DNA from: Pinus tabuliformis
Taxonomy: Eukaryota > Streptophyta > Pinopsida > Pinales > Pinaceae
NCBI GenBank assembly: GCA_031772625.1
Contig: CM062804.1
Span: 1,019,564,514-1,019,628,513 of the forward strand
DNA: 64,000 nucleotides
Direction of reading: 5' to 3'
Within the stretch, counting starts at the first letter, position 1. Each line of letters begins with the position of its first letter. Below the pieces are notes generated by a model. It searched no databases, was not told the DNA's origin, and saw only the letters and a list, made by a program, of their open reading frames with translations. This document shows, piece by piece, positions 26,118 to 35,256 of the stretch. The position numbers were made by a program, and so were the translations under genes.

Positions 26118-26136
26118 ATACTTAAATAGTCTTTTT
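26118..26136 (-). promoter_or_regulatory. TATA-like region downstream of the D gene
   Basis: On the minus strand 'actatttaagtatatgctta' lies about 190 bp after the D stop codon. In element B a TATA-like 'tatttata' lies at a comparable place after orfL. If D is an LTR remnant, this would be its LTR promoter. Confidence 0.35.
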
Positions 26137-26322
26137 ACAACTACAAGGAAGGCAGTTGCCCTTCATGAATTTTCTTAAAAATCCTAACAAAAAGACCAAA
26201 ACGTGTATCTTATTACAATGACGAGTTTGATTTGGAATTCTAATCCTTATAAGAATTTGTTGTGAATGAATTTTGCAATTAATTGTCATATTTATAGAAG
26301 CACACCCAATTGATGTGATGGA

Positions 26323-27375
26323 TTAATTGATTGGAGCAGTTGTTGAAGAAGATTTACTAGAAGATTTCCATTGTTGATAAATGTCTAGAAGCTGGGTAAG
26401 CTTGGGAGGAGATTGAGGTTGAACACTTAATTAATACTTGTACACTTGAGCCTCTAATATTGGCAACATCAGAATGATTTTCTCATTGATGACCTTAGTT
26501 ACTTTAAGGTTAATATGAAGATTAATGATGAACTCCCAAATCATCTGAAGTTGACCATAGATAAGTCTCCAATTCTGTCCAAATTTTATGTTCTATTACT
26601 TTGAACCTTAACCTTCAATATTTATGCCTCTGAGAGAAATTATTCATCATATTTGATCATTAGTTATGTTTCTTTAAGAGATAAAGAAATAGACCAAAGA
26701 ACATAATCATAAAGTCTTTAAGCATCCTTATCAATCTTCTTGGATGAGCGTATTTGGGTTTTCAAACATGGATGATTGTAGATTTCTAAATTTCATTAAT
26801 TTTCGACAAGTTTGGTGAAAACCTTTTCTAATCATCCTACGATTGCAAAACCTCATAAATATTTCACTTCACTTTAGTGTACTTCTCTTCCATATCAGTT
26901 ACACTATTGAAAAAAAATCAATCTTTTTCTCATGACCTTGCACTATGCTCAAATTATCACATAACTGATATTATTCATATTGTAATCTTTGATTCATGGT
27001 ATGATATTTGTGCTTGAACTTGGAAATATTTATCAAATTTACTTTAGCCAAACTGATTTTTTCCTACAATTCATCCTTTCGCTTAATCTCAGATTCAAGC
27101 TAGCCTCTACTTAAATTAACCTCATTGTTCATCTAAACTTTAATTTGTATACATTCTTGTTCTAGTTGGATGATATTTTAATTTTTCATCTTGACAAATT
27201 GCCTAACCATCTTTTCCTTATATATGTTAGCAAAAGCAAAGGCTTATGTATAATGATTCAATTCTTCATATTCCTCATCAAGTGTTGTTGATGATCCTTC
27301 CCAAATAACCTCCAAAAGAGATGTCAGTGGAACAATAGTCATTGATATAGACTTTGCTTCAGTAGCCTTCCTTTT
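26323..27375 (-). pseudogene. Old orfL homologue 'D', C-terminal third
   Basis: The minus strand gives diverged matches to the C-terminal half of orfL in element B. A basic start (KRKATEAK) aligns with KRSRKRRRID. LLEVIWEGSSTTLDEEYEEL lines up with TGNVVWKEELDPSDDLTKL. A Lys/Glu/Gln coiled-coil stretch follows near 27060-27240. The end, PPKLTQLLDIYQQWKSSSK before a stop at 26323, resembles PPEVEPLLAINQLRFKGKQ. Several stops and frame changes are present. The hairpin element at 27376-28009 separates it from the preceding part. Confidence 0.6.
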
Positions 27376-28009
27376 CATTAGGGGAATTTTAAGATCTAAA
27401 ATGGACCTCCTAAGGAAATTATAAAATAATAGTGGAAATAATAAAATAATATTAGATTACATCATCAAATGTTAGAGGGAAAAAAGAAAAAAACTATTTT
27501 TTCAACTCATATTTTCAATTTATCTCCCTATGGGTTTACTCAAATTTCGAGTGGAAACACTTGTTGGATGAAAAATTTGATTCCTCATCCAAGGAGTACC
27601 CATGTTGAATACTTTCGATGGACCCTACTACACAAAAATTAGAAATACATGAAAAACGTGATTACAATCATGTTTTTTCATGTATTTCTCATTTTTCATG
27701 GAGTAGGGTCCATAAAAAGTATGCAACATGGGTACTCCTTGGATGAGGAATTAAATTTTGCATCGAACGAGTACTCCTGCTTGAAATTTGAGTAAAATTT
27801 TACGGAGATAAGTTAAAAATACGAGTTGAAAAAGTAGTTTTATTATTTTATTATTTATTAATATTATTTTTAATTTTTTACTCCAAAAATGATGAATCAT
27901 CCACCATGGTTGACATCACCATCTTGAATCCTATTGCTTTTTATAAATTTTATTTTGGTTGTACATTTTTCTTAGGAGGCCCATTTTAGATCTCAAAAGT
28001 CCCCTAATG
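27376..28009. mobile_element. Foldback/MITE-like hairpin element
   Basis: The two halves are inverted copies of each other. The left end 'cattaggggaattttaagat' pairs with the right end 'atctcaaaagtcccctaatg'. Inner arms are 'ttcctcatccaaggagtacc' and 'ggtactccttggatgaggaa', and arms meet near 27665. Ends can be read as TA|GGGG...CCCC|TA, a TA target duplication as in Tc1/mariner-type MITEs, but the terminal motif fits no family I know. It carries no coding sequence and lies within the old D gene. Confidence 0.85.
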
Positions 28010-29200
28010 CTTCATACTCTTTTTTAATATAAATTGTTACTTAGGGATATAAAATATTTCCATAAGAGGCATTTCCTGTATCTCAAATTGAGACACAAGA
28101 CTTTGATATGAAATATGTCCAGTAGCAAGCAATACAATGATACGAATTTTGACAATTATAATAGGATCTACAAGAGTGGCGTCTGAAGTAACTTGGGGTA
28201 ATGACTCAATTTGTTGCTTTCCTGCATAAAATTTTAAATATTGCAAAATATCAATTCCCTTTGTCTTCTTAGAAATTATCTCTTTGAGATGATCAAATGG
28301 ATTTTGTTTGCTTACTTCTATAGTAGGATTTTTTGGAAAAGGCAATGATTGTACTTGTGTTGGCAAAGGAGTTGTCTTAATAGTTTATTTCTTCTGTGCA
28401 GGAATCTTTGCTTAGGATGAAGTTCCTTGAGCTGAAATCTTGTGAGAAGAAGACCCCCGAGCTCTAAATCTTGAAGCCTCAACTACAATTGTTTCATCCA
28501 AGGATTATTGTAGGATTTATGGTAGTGGAACCCTTCTGGACTCTCGGAATACTAAAAAGGCTTGATATTGTTCAAGTAATAGCTCTTTGGCATTTTTACG
28601 TAACTCTTGATATTATTTTTCTCCTTTAAATAAATCATCATAAACAAATGCTTCCTCTACATATTTTCTAATGCCAACATCAATAGTTAAATTCTCAACA
28701 ATTTTATGAGGGTCATGCAACTTCAAAGGAATCAACAAAAACTTTAAGGCATGAAAAGGAATCGATTCCTTCTCAACATGCTAGACAGTTTGGAGAGAAT
28801 AAACACAAATTTTCATTGGGAATGTAGGTCATGCCATTTTATGCTCTCTTGAGTTCCAAATTAATCCCTTTACCTACTATATGATAAGCCACCTCCCTAC
28901 AAAGAAGCCTATTGTGTATATAGAGAGGTAGAGCATGTGGTGGACCAAGACATCCAAAAAAATTGATATAGGTAAAATTCTCTTATGCATACCAATCCCC
29001 AAATCTCTGCAAACACTCCAAGGAAGGTTGCGAGATTCTTGGGGGTATTGTGTTGAAAATGGCCTGATGGATGGGAATAATAATAACAAATTGACAAATA
29101 TGATACAAATGGTCAAAGTAATTTTTCTCCCATAGTTTTCTATGATAGACGGGGATAGGCAATGGGTCACCAAGCATCCACTTCTATCCCATTGTTCGAA
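28010..29200 (-). pseudogene. Old orfL homologue 'D', middle part
   Basis: The minus strand aligns with the central orfL domain. DPLPIPVYHRKLWEKNYFDH matches DPSPIHIYHQKLWKSSYKHH, followed by LYHICQFVIIIPIHQAIF versus LYQICNGFMVPIYYSIF. Further on LLCREVAYHIV matches LLAREIAYQIM, and AFVYDDLF matches EDMFDDLF. The conserved GWRW appears as G-stop-KW, a TGG-to-TAG change. A 109-codon open segment (28366-28037) has no match I can be sure of. Element A begins at 29206 and cuts the gene just before the GWRW site. Confidence 0.75.
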
Positions 29201-29205
29201 ATGAG
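29201..29205 (+). other. Target duplication of element A, left copy (ATGAG)
   Basis: Matches ATGGG at 62632-62636 in four of five bases. Joining the flanks across the insert restores the orfL-like alignment (a YVMD segment, then the GWRW site). Confidence 0.75.
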
Positions 29206-31334
29206 TGATGAGCCCCCAAAATGGATAATTATATGGACTCATTCAGCCTCCTAATTTGACTTAATCCACCATTCTCATTAGTTTATTGCATGTTTTTTAT
29301 TATATTTATGCTAATAGAGTGAATTGAGTTAGTCATTATGCCAACAAGTCTAATGGGTGCTTTGTGCAGATTTTTAGTTAATTTTGAGACAAAATCAAAG
29401 GTTTAAATGAGCACTTGGTAGCCAAATTCGTGGAGAGTATTTTTAGGGAGGTGTCCCCTTCATTTATGGGCCCTTACCTCGAATTCTCTACCATCATCTC
29501 GGAGTTCAAGGGCCACCACATCAATTATCACAACGACAACCGAGCAAGGGCTAGTAAAGGTGTTGTTAACTACAAGTTTTCGCAGCCGAGTTCCTAAAGT
29601 TTAGGAGGGTTGTTGGGGTCCTCAATTCGTATAAATAAGAAGGCTTAGGGCCTCATTTCAGTTAGTCCCTTTGTAGGTAGAAGTTAGCTAGTTTGTAGTT
29701 CCATTTTAGTCATATTTTAGTCATGTTTTAGGTAGTAGTTTAGCTCTGCATTTTAGCACATTTTCAAGCTTTTCCTTGTGGACAGTTTTTTGAATGTAAC
29801 TATTCTTTTGATCAATAAAGATGAGTCTAGCTTTTCACCAGCTCTAATCTTTCTCAGGAGGCTGTAACTCTTGGGGTTGGGCCCAACCCAAGTGCCCAGT
29901 ACCTCCTTTGTTTACTTTTATGTGTTTTTGTTGCATTCTTAGAAGAAAATCTGCTCTTTAGATTTAAATCTTGTTTTGTTATTTAGGTTGCTTTTGATGA
30001 TTAAAAAGGATTTTCATGTTCAGATTGATTTGATAGGTTAATAACAGAGAAGATCTTCAGAAAAGGCTATCAAGCACCTCTGGTCTCACCTCTCCCTCAG
30101 TGGGACCGTGAGTTGGGACCAAGGTGTCCGTGCTGCCACCAAAAACATGTCTTTGCTTCATCATGCAATTATTCGTGTTAGATTCTCATTTGAAGAAGTT
30201 GATACCAGTTTTGGTTACATGCTCAGGTTCATGATTGCTTAGTTTGCATAGCTATTTCACATTATTTCGTTGCAAATAAACTGTTGTTCATTTTCTTTGC
30301 TGTTATTTAGGTCAGATTAGGTTAAAGCAGCTAGATCTTTGGTTTTCTTAGTCTTTGTTGGTTAGTTTTGAAAAATCACGTGGAGAGCACCTATGAAACC
30401 TCCTCTCCTACCCTTACCCCATCCATGCAACCTGCTTCGTCCTCCAACTTAGATTCTTTCCTCTCATTTGCTATGTTTTCTCCCTTTGCCCTAATTTCTA
30501 CATTATTTTGCATCATTGCTCCCTCCATCCTTGAACCAAATCCAATCTCTCCTTAGCCTCATGCACCAAGTCTTGGACCTCCTCACACCCTTATCTCACC
30601 TCCATACCCACTTCTTCACCTTTCTTCCTCCATCAACCCTCCAAAACTCCCTTTCGGAACATCTTGTAGAAATTACAGAACATCCTGTAGAACCCTTGCA
30701 GACTTCCTGTAGAAGATCAAGAAAGCGGTTTCTTGAGATCCGATCACTGTGAAACTCTTTGGAAGGGTGCTAGGGACCCCTTAGGCCCTCTTCTCACCTT
30801 CCCAACCTCCTGCAAGCATTTCCTTTCACCAAGCAACCTTTGCATAGTCAAAAATAGTTAAAGCACATGCACAATAATTCTGCCAACTTACTCAAAAATA
30901 CAAAAAGATGTTTCTTTTTAGATTTCACTTTAGAAATAGCTTAGTCACATGCATTTTACCTTTCTAAGAGTCAATGGAATTCCTTTCCGTAACTTCCATC
31001 ATTTTTCTTGTACCAGTAGCGTTAGTCGGTTAAACTAGGGTTTGTTAGGGTTTGCATTTCCTTTCCGATTTCAGTTTCTTTCTGCAAGTAGCTTAGCCTC
31101 CTTTGAGTTAGCTTTCATCCATCAGTTAAAAAGCTTCTTCTAAGATCTCATTGAAGTTGGCTTAAGCTCCTAGCGGACTTGTGCCAGCTGATCAAGTGAC
31201 AGCCATGGCAAGAGCTAGTACTTGTGCATACAGCATCATCGCTTCCAAGTTTGTTACGAACTACCGGGTTGATAAAAGTAAAGAAGGGAGCCCTAGGAGT
31301 TGCAGCATTATTGCTACAATACTGGAGCCCACCA
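29206..31334 (+). repeat. 5' LTR of element A
   Basis: 2129 bp. It aligns along its length with 60641-62631, except for about 117 bp near 30783-30890 missing from the other copy. TATAAATA lies at 29630 and AATAAA at 29814. Scattered substitutions between the LTRs show the insertion is not recent. Small frames within it (for example 30368 and 30516) appear in both copies with changes and look non-coding. It carries 'tcctgtaga' motifs at 30680-30715 in reverse orientation to those in the internal region. Confidence 0.88.
29630..29637 (+). promoter_or_regulatory. TATA box of the element A 5' LTR
   Basis: TATAAATA is conserved at 61068-61075 in the 3' LTR. A polyadenylation-like AATAAA follows at 29814, consistent with a short R region. 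Confidence 0.7.
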
Positions 31335-31340
31335 TATTTT

Positions 31341-31358
31341 TAGCGCCGTTGCCGGGGA
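31341..31358 (+). other. tRNA-Asp primer-binding site of element A
   Basis: 'tagcgccgttgccgggga' matches the tRNA-Asp PBS consensus except for one G-to-A change at the second base. It lies six bases after the LTR end. Confidence 0.85.
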
Positions 31359-31439
31359 AGCGTCAGAGTATTGGTGATTGCTTATTTTCTTCTATTTTCT
31401 ACTACAACCTTCTGCTAAGTAGTTTATTTTAGCAAGCAT

Positions 31440-31786
31440 AGAGTAGATAGTTTCATTTACATTCTGCAATTTCATTTCTGCAAAAGTAGATTAGACATTT
31501 CCTGCTTTCATAGATTAGCATTTCAATTCCGCAATTTCATTCCTACAAGCATAGATTAGCATTTCAATTCCGCAATTTCAATTCTGCAAGCGTAGATTAG
31601 CATTTCAATTCCGCAAGCATAGCCTAGCATTTCAATTCCGCAAGCGTAGCCTAGCATTTCATTCCTGCAATTTCATTTCAGCAAAATAGATTAGTTCTTT
31701 CCTGCTTTCATTTCAATTCTGCATTTTCATTTCAGCAAGATAGTTAGTTGCAATTCAATCTATTTTAGTTTTGTAGGTACAAGCAG

Positions 31787-31831
<45 letters not shown>
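31440..31831 (+). repeat. Leader repeat tract and poly-A run in element A
   Basis: About a dozen imperfect copies of 'tagcatttcaattccgcaag' and 'atttcatttctgcaa' fill 31440-31760. They are followed by 45 consecutive A at 31787-31831. The tract sits in the untranslated leader between PBS and gag. Confidence 0.85.
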
Positions 31832-31834
<3 letters not shown>

Positions 31835-32042
31835 AAGAAAAAATTAACCAAAAATATTTCCTTTCATGCCTTGTAGGAGTAGAGATAATTCAGAAAAATG
31901 ATTGCACAACACCCCCACTATTTCACACAGCCAATCTTCTCTCTTCTTCGATGGCTATGATTAAAGGACCATTGGGTGGATAGCAAGAAATATTTGAATA
32001 ACCTCAAGGGAAGAAGAATAAGAAAGCATTCCTCTGGAGCAA

Positions 32043-33122
32043 ATGGCTACAAACAGAAATGTTGAGAGCAGTACCTTATCCAAAAACGAATTTGCAACTC
32101 AGATGGAAGATTTCAAGAGCGAGGTGAGGCAGTTTCTTGCCATGCAACTGGATACCTTGCAGATCCAAAGGAAGCAAGAGGAAGCCAAGAGGGCTTTGGA
32201 CATCTTTTGTTCTAGGTGCACTAGAAAGGATCCTAGGAACGAATGTCCAATGCACTCCCTAGAAGTGTGTTTCATCTGTGAAGAATACCATCCTACGAAT
32301 CAGTGCCCTTCCTTGCCTGGACTTAAAGCTACATATCAGAGAGCCAAAGGAGCCACTGAATCACTCTATTATATGAACCAAAGGAGGCCACATGGACCCA
32401 TACCCTACCAGTAGGGAATGCAAGGGACATCCCATATTTATTATGACCCCTATCAAGCCACTTCCATGCCTTCTTGGGGTCCCCCTGCTCATCCTTCCTG
32501 GTCCACACCCCCTCCTTGTTCATATCCTCCTCAATACCATGCTTCTCTAGTTGCTCATTCGTTTCACTCTTGTGCTCAGCCACAGCCTCAATGGAATGCA
32601 CCTCATCTGGGGTGGAGGCCCCAGTACAACTCTCCTCCCGCTCATTTGCCTCCACCACCTGCCCAACCACAAACTCGTCCACATCCATCTCAAATAGACA
32701 CCCCCACTCAACTACCCGTACCACGATTTCCAAATCCACACATTGGAGTAGCTCAACTCCATTACAATGTTGAGGCAAAACATGTCCAAACAACTCCTCT
32801 TGAGCTCCAAGATATTCACCATAGCTCAGGAAGAGTATTGGAGAAAAGAGATTATATTGACAACACTGAAGGATCACATCTAGCAAAAGAAGATTCAAGA
32901 GAGGAGATCAAAGAACCATGGGTTGCACTTGGTGAAGAGAAGAGATCAGAATCAAAGATCGAGAAAGCTCCCTCATGGTTACCATCAAATCCTCCATGTG
33001 GTCAAGAGAAAAATCAGCAAAAAGAGGAAGATGAGAAGGTCATGATAGAAGGTGACATGAAGAATGATCCAGATCAGCGAGAGGACCAAGGATATCAGAG
33101 CTATATTGAGATATGGTTCTAG
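32043..33122 (+). pseudogene. Partial gag of element A (zinc knuckle and Pro-rich tail)
   Basis: One frame starts at ATG 32043, is interrupted by a TAG at 32412, and runs to 33122. It has a helical segment (MEDFKSEVRQFLAMQLDTLQ), then a Cys/His region CSRC...CFICEEYHPTNQCPSLPG as in Athila/Tat-lineage Gag C-termini. After the stop follow a Pro/Gln/Tyr-rich part (32450-32720) and a charged Glu/Lys-rich end. The upstream Gag matrix/capsid domain seen in the relative at 4143-5708 is absent, so this is a truncated gag. The Cys ligands are intact, so the knuckle may have been functional. Confidence 0.75.
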
Positions 33123-33755
33123 ACAGTCACTAAGTTGCAGCAGTACTCTCTTACTAAGCTATGTTTGGTCCCTTCAAAGTCAAATCATTTTGTCTCTGAA
33201 ATCCAGATAGCTGTCAAAGCACACATTTCAAGCCTCCACATCATTTTGTCTCTAATCTCGATGTGCAAATGGCTCCATTGGAAGTATTCTTATACTTGAA
33301 AATGATTTTGTTTTTCAAGTAGGGTAGGGTAGGAAAAAGAGAAAAAAAAATGAAAATAAGAAGAAAATAAAAATATAAGGTGAAAACCTCCTTGGAGGCG
33401 CCTTAGATTGGCTCGTTGATTGAAAACCTCCATGAGGCGGTCAATGGGTTGGAAAAAAGAGAATAAGATCCTTGGGTGAAAACATCCCTTGGAGGCGCCC
33501 AAGTAGGCAATTAGGGTGAAAACCTCCATGAGGCAACCTAGTTGTTTTTAAAAAAAAAGAAAAAAGAAGAAGAAAAAAACAGGCCTAATCTCTGTGGAAT
33601 AATTGCAGGTTGCAGGGAATACATTGCAGGTAAGGAGGGTCACGCAAAACGAGGATAGGGGTCTGTACCAGGCTACAGGACATCCCTACAGACATTCCTT
33701 CCATGGCCACTCGCCTTTCCTAAGATTTGAGCACATTCAGGTCGAGATTCCACCT
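33123..33755 (+). repeat. Noncoding stretch with 'aaaacctccatgaggc' repeats, element A
   Basis: From 33380 to 33535 the phrase 'gtgaaaacctcc(a/t)tg(g)aggc' occurs four times at 50-60 bp spacing. Each contains a short palindrome (CCTCCTTGGAGG or CCTCCATGAGG). A-rich runs flank it. No gene is visible. Confidence 0.7.
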
Positions 33756-33870
33756 TCTACAGGAAGTTCTGGGCTTTCTATGGGAAGTTCTGGGCTTTCT
33801 ATGGGAAGTTCTGGGCTTTCTACAAGATGTTCTGTAATTTTGTACAGGAAACATCCTGTAGAACCTTCGG
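33756..33870 (+). repeat. 21-bp triplicate and 'ctacaggaag' cluster, element A
   Basis: 'gttctgggctttctatggga' recurs three times with a 21-bp period (33768-33830), between 'ctacaggaag' on the left and 'catcctgtagaacc' on the right. Confidence 0.85.
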
Positions 33871-34204
33871 GCAAGCCAAATTCGATTTTGGAAGGGAATC
33901 TGAAGCTTGGAATCTATTTGTTAGGCATGCAGCCACCCCTCTATTCAACCCATCACCATATGGCACCCTGTTCCATCTCTTTACACCTCCGTCACCCACC
34001 TGGTTATGTGTTCCTGCACAGTCATACAAGAAACCCTGTTTGCCTCAGATTGACAACAATAATTCTTAAGTGACAAGTCAAGAAACTAAGCCTCGCACGC
34101 TCTACCTGACCAAGCTCCATCTAGACTCTGCATCAACGAATTCCAAGTCTGGATTATAGCCCAACCTCATTTTTCTTACCATCCAAAAAACTACATAATG
34201 CTTA

Positions 34205-34303
34205 GAAGCAAAAATACATAGTGCTGAAATTTGTTTCTTTTCTCTAGCTTGAAAATCGTGCATCCATTTGGAAAACTGTTTCATGGAGAGTTATATAGGG
34301 ATG
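34205..34303 (+). repeat. Left part of a 145-bp tandem repeat interrupted by element B
   Basis: 'gtgcatccatttggaaaact' and 'tttcatggagagttatatag' match the units after element B at 50238-50560 ('gtgcatccgtttcaaaacag', 'tttcatacggagatccatat'). Element B inserted within this repeat. Confidence 0.75.
34299..34303 (+). other. Target duplication of element B, left copy (GGATG)
   Basis: Exactly repeated at 50233-50237. Confidence 0.92.
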
Positions 34304-34497
34304 TGTTGTGCTCTACAACAACCCCCCATTTCATATCATCTTTACTTATAAATATTAACGTATGAAATGGGTCCCTTTAGAATTTAATTTGGTATCAATG
34401 CTATTATAATCCAAAAAAGTCCAATAAATGAATAAATGCACTTTATAAAACTTTTTGGACAAACCCTTAAAAAGAAATCATGTAATGATTTGTCATT

Positions 34498-34830
34498 GCG
34501 ATAAAGCGATCGCAAGATCGCATATCGCAATGACACATGAATTATAATTAAGCACCCCAAAGCTTTCCGCCGATGCGCATTCGGCGCATTCGGCGATCGG
34601 CGATATTCCATGTACATGTTATAATGCCCCATGCCAATAGTCCCGATGCGATACGCATTCGGCGAATTCGGCGATTGGTGACACGCTACAACAGTTGTGA
34701 TGTTCCCAAAGACTTGTCCCGATGTGATGCGCAATCGGGAATCAGGTATCGGCGACAATCTCACCCAAGTCTTATTGCGCTCAAAGCTTTTCGTCGATGC
34801 GATATCGCATTCGGCGATCGGTGATATCCA
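34498..34830 (+). repeat. CpG-rich 'GATGCGATATCGCATTCGG' repeat zone in U3
   Basis: Degenerate copies of 'gatgcgatatcgcattcggc' and 'attcggcgatcggcgatat' occur about five times. The motifs are rich in CG and partly palindromic (GCGATCGC, CGATCG, ATCGCGAT-like). The zone is conserved in the 3' LTR at 46733-47060. It may be a cluster of protein-binding sites in the promoter-distal U3. Frames on either strand here are not convincing. Confidence 0.75.
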
Positions 34831-35256
34831 ATACACACCATTAAAGCGCACTAATCATACCCCCGATTGCGATCCGATAAAGCGTGGTTTTCAACGAAGA
34901 GCTGTTAAGTGATGGGATGGCACAATTCATTTGTAATAAAAGCTTGATCGCTCACGCAATCCTTCATCTATGCTCAACCGCCAAAACGTCCATTGCATTC
35001 TTAAGTGAATCGTTCACCCAAATAACGATATAATGGGCATTTAAGGAATGACAGATTGAAAACGGCTAATTAATAAGATCATGTCCTAAAATCTTTTTAC
35101 GGATTGTGTCCGCGCCCATTTTAAAAGCTAAATCCTTCAGTTACGCATCTATTCATATGTGCTGTATCACTTAAGAGTTTTTCATCGCTATCTCTGTGTA
35201 TTACGCCCAATTGCCTCTTTGTGCAGAATTCATTCATAGAAGCTAGGCCTGAGAAG

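Noticed and set aside
30368-30752. Two Ser/Leu/Pro-rich frames in the element A 5' LTR that recur in its 3' LTR
   Set aside because: Recurrence is due to LTR duplication; frame lengths and sequences change freely between copies and there is no domain.
34384-34851. 155-codon minus-strand frame also present at 46609-47076
   Set aside because: It lies over the CpG-rich repeat zone of the B LTR; the duplicate is explained by the LTR pair and no domain or start context supports it.
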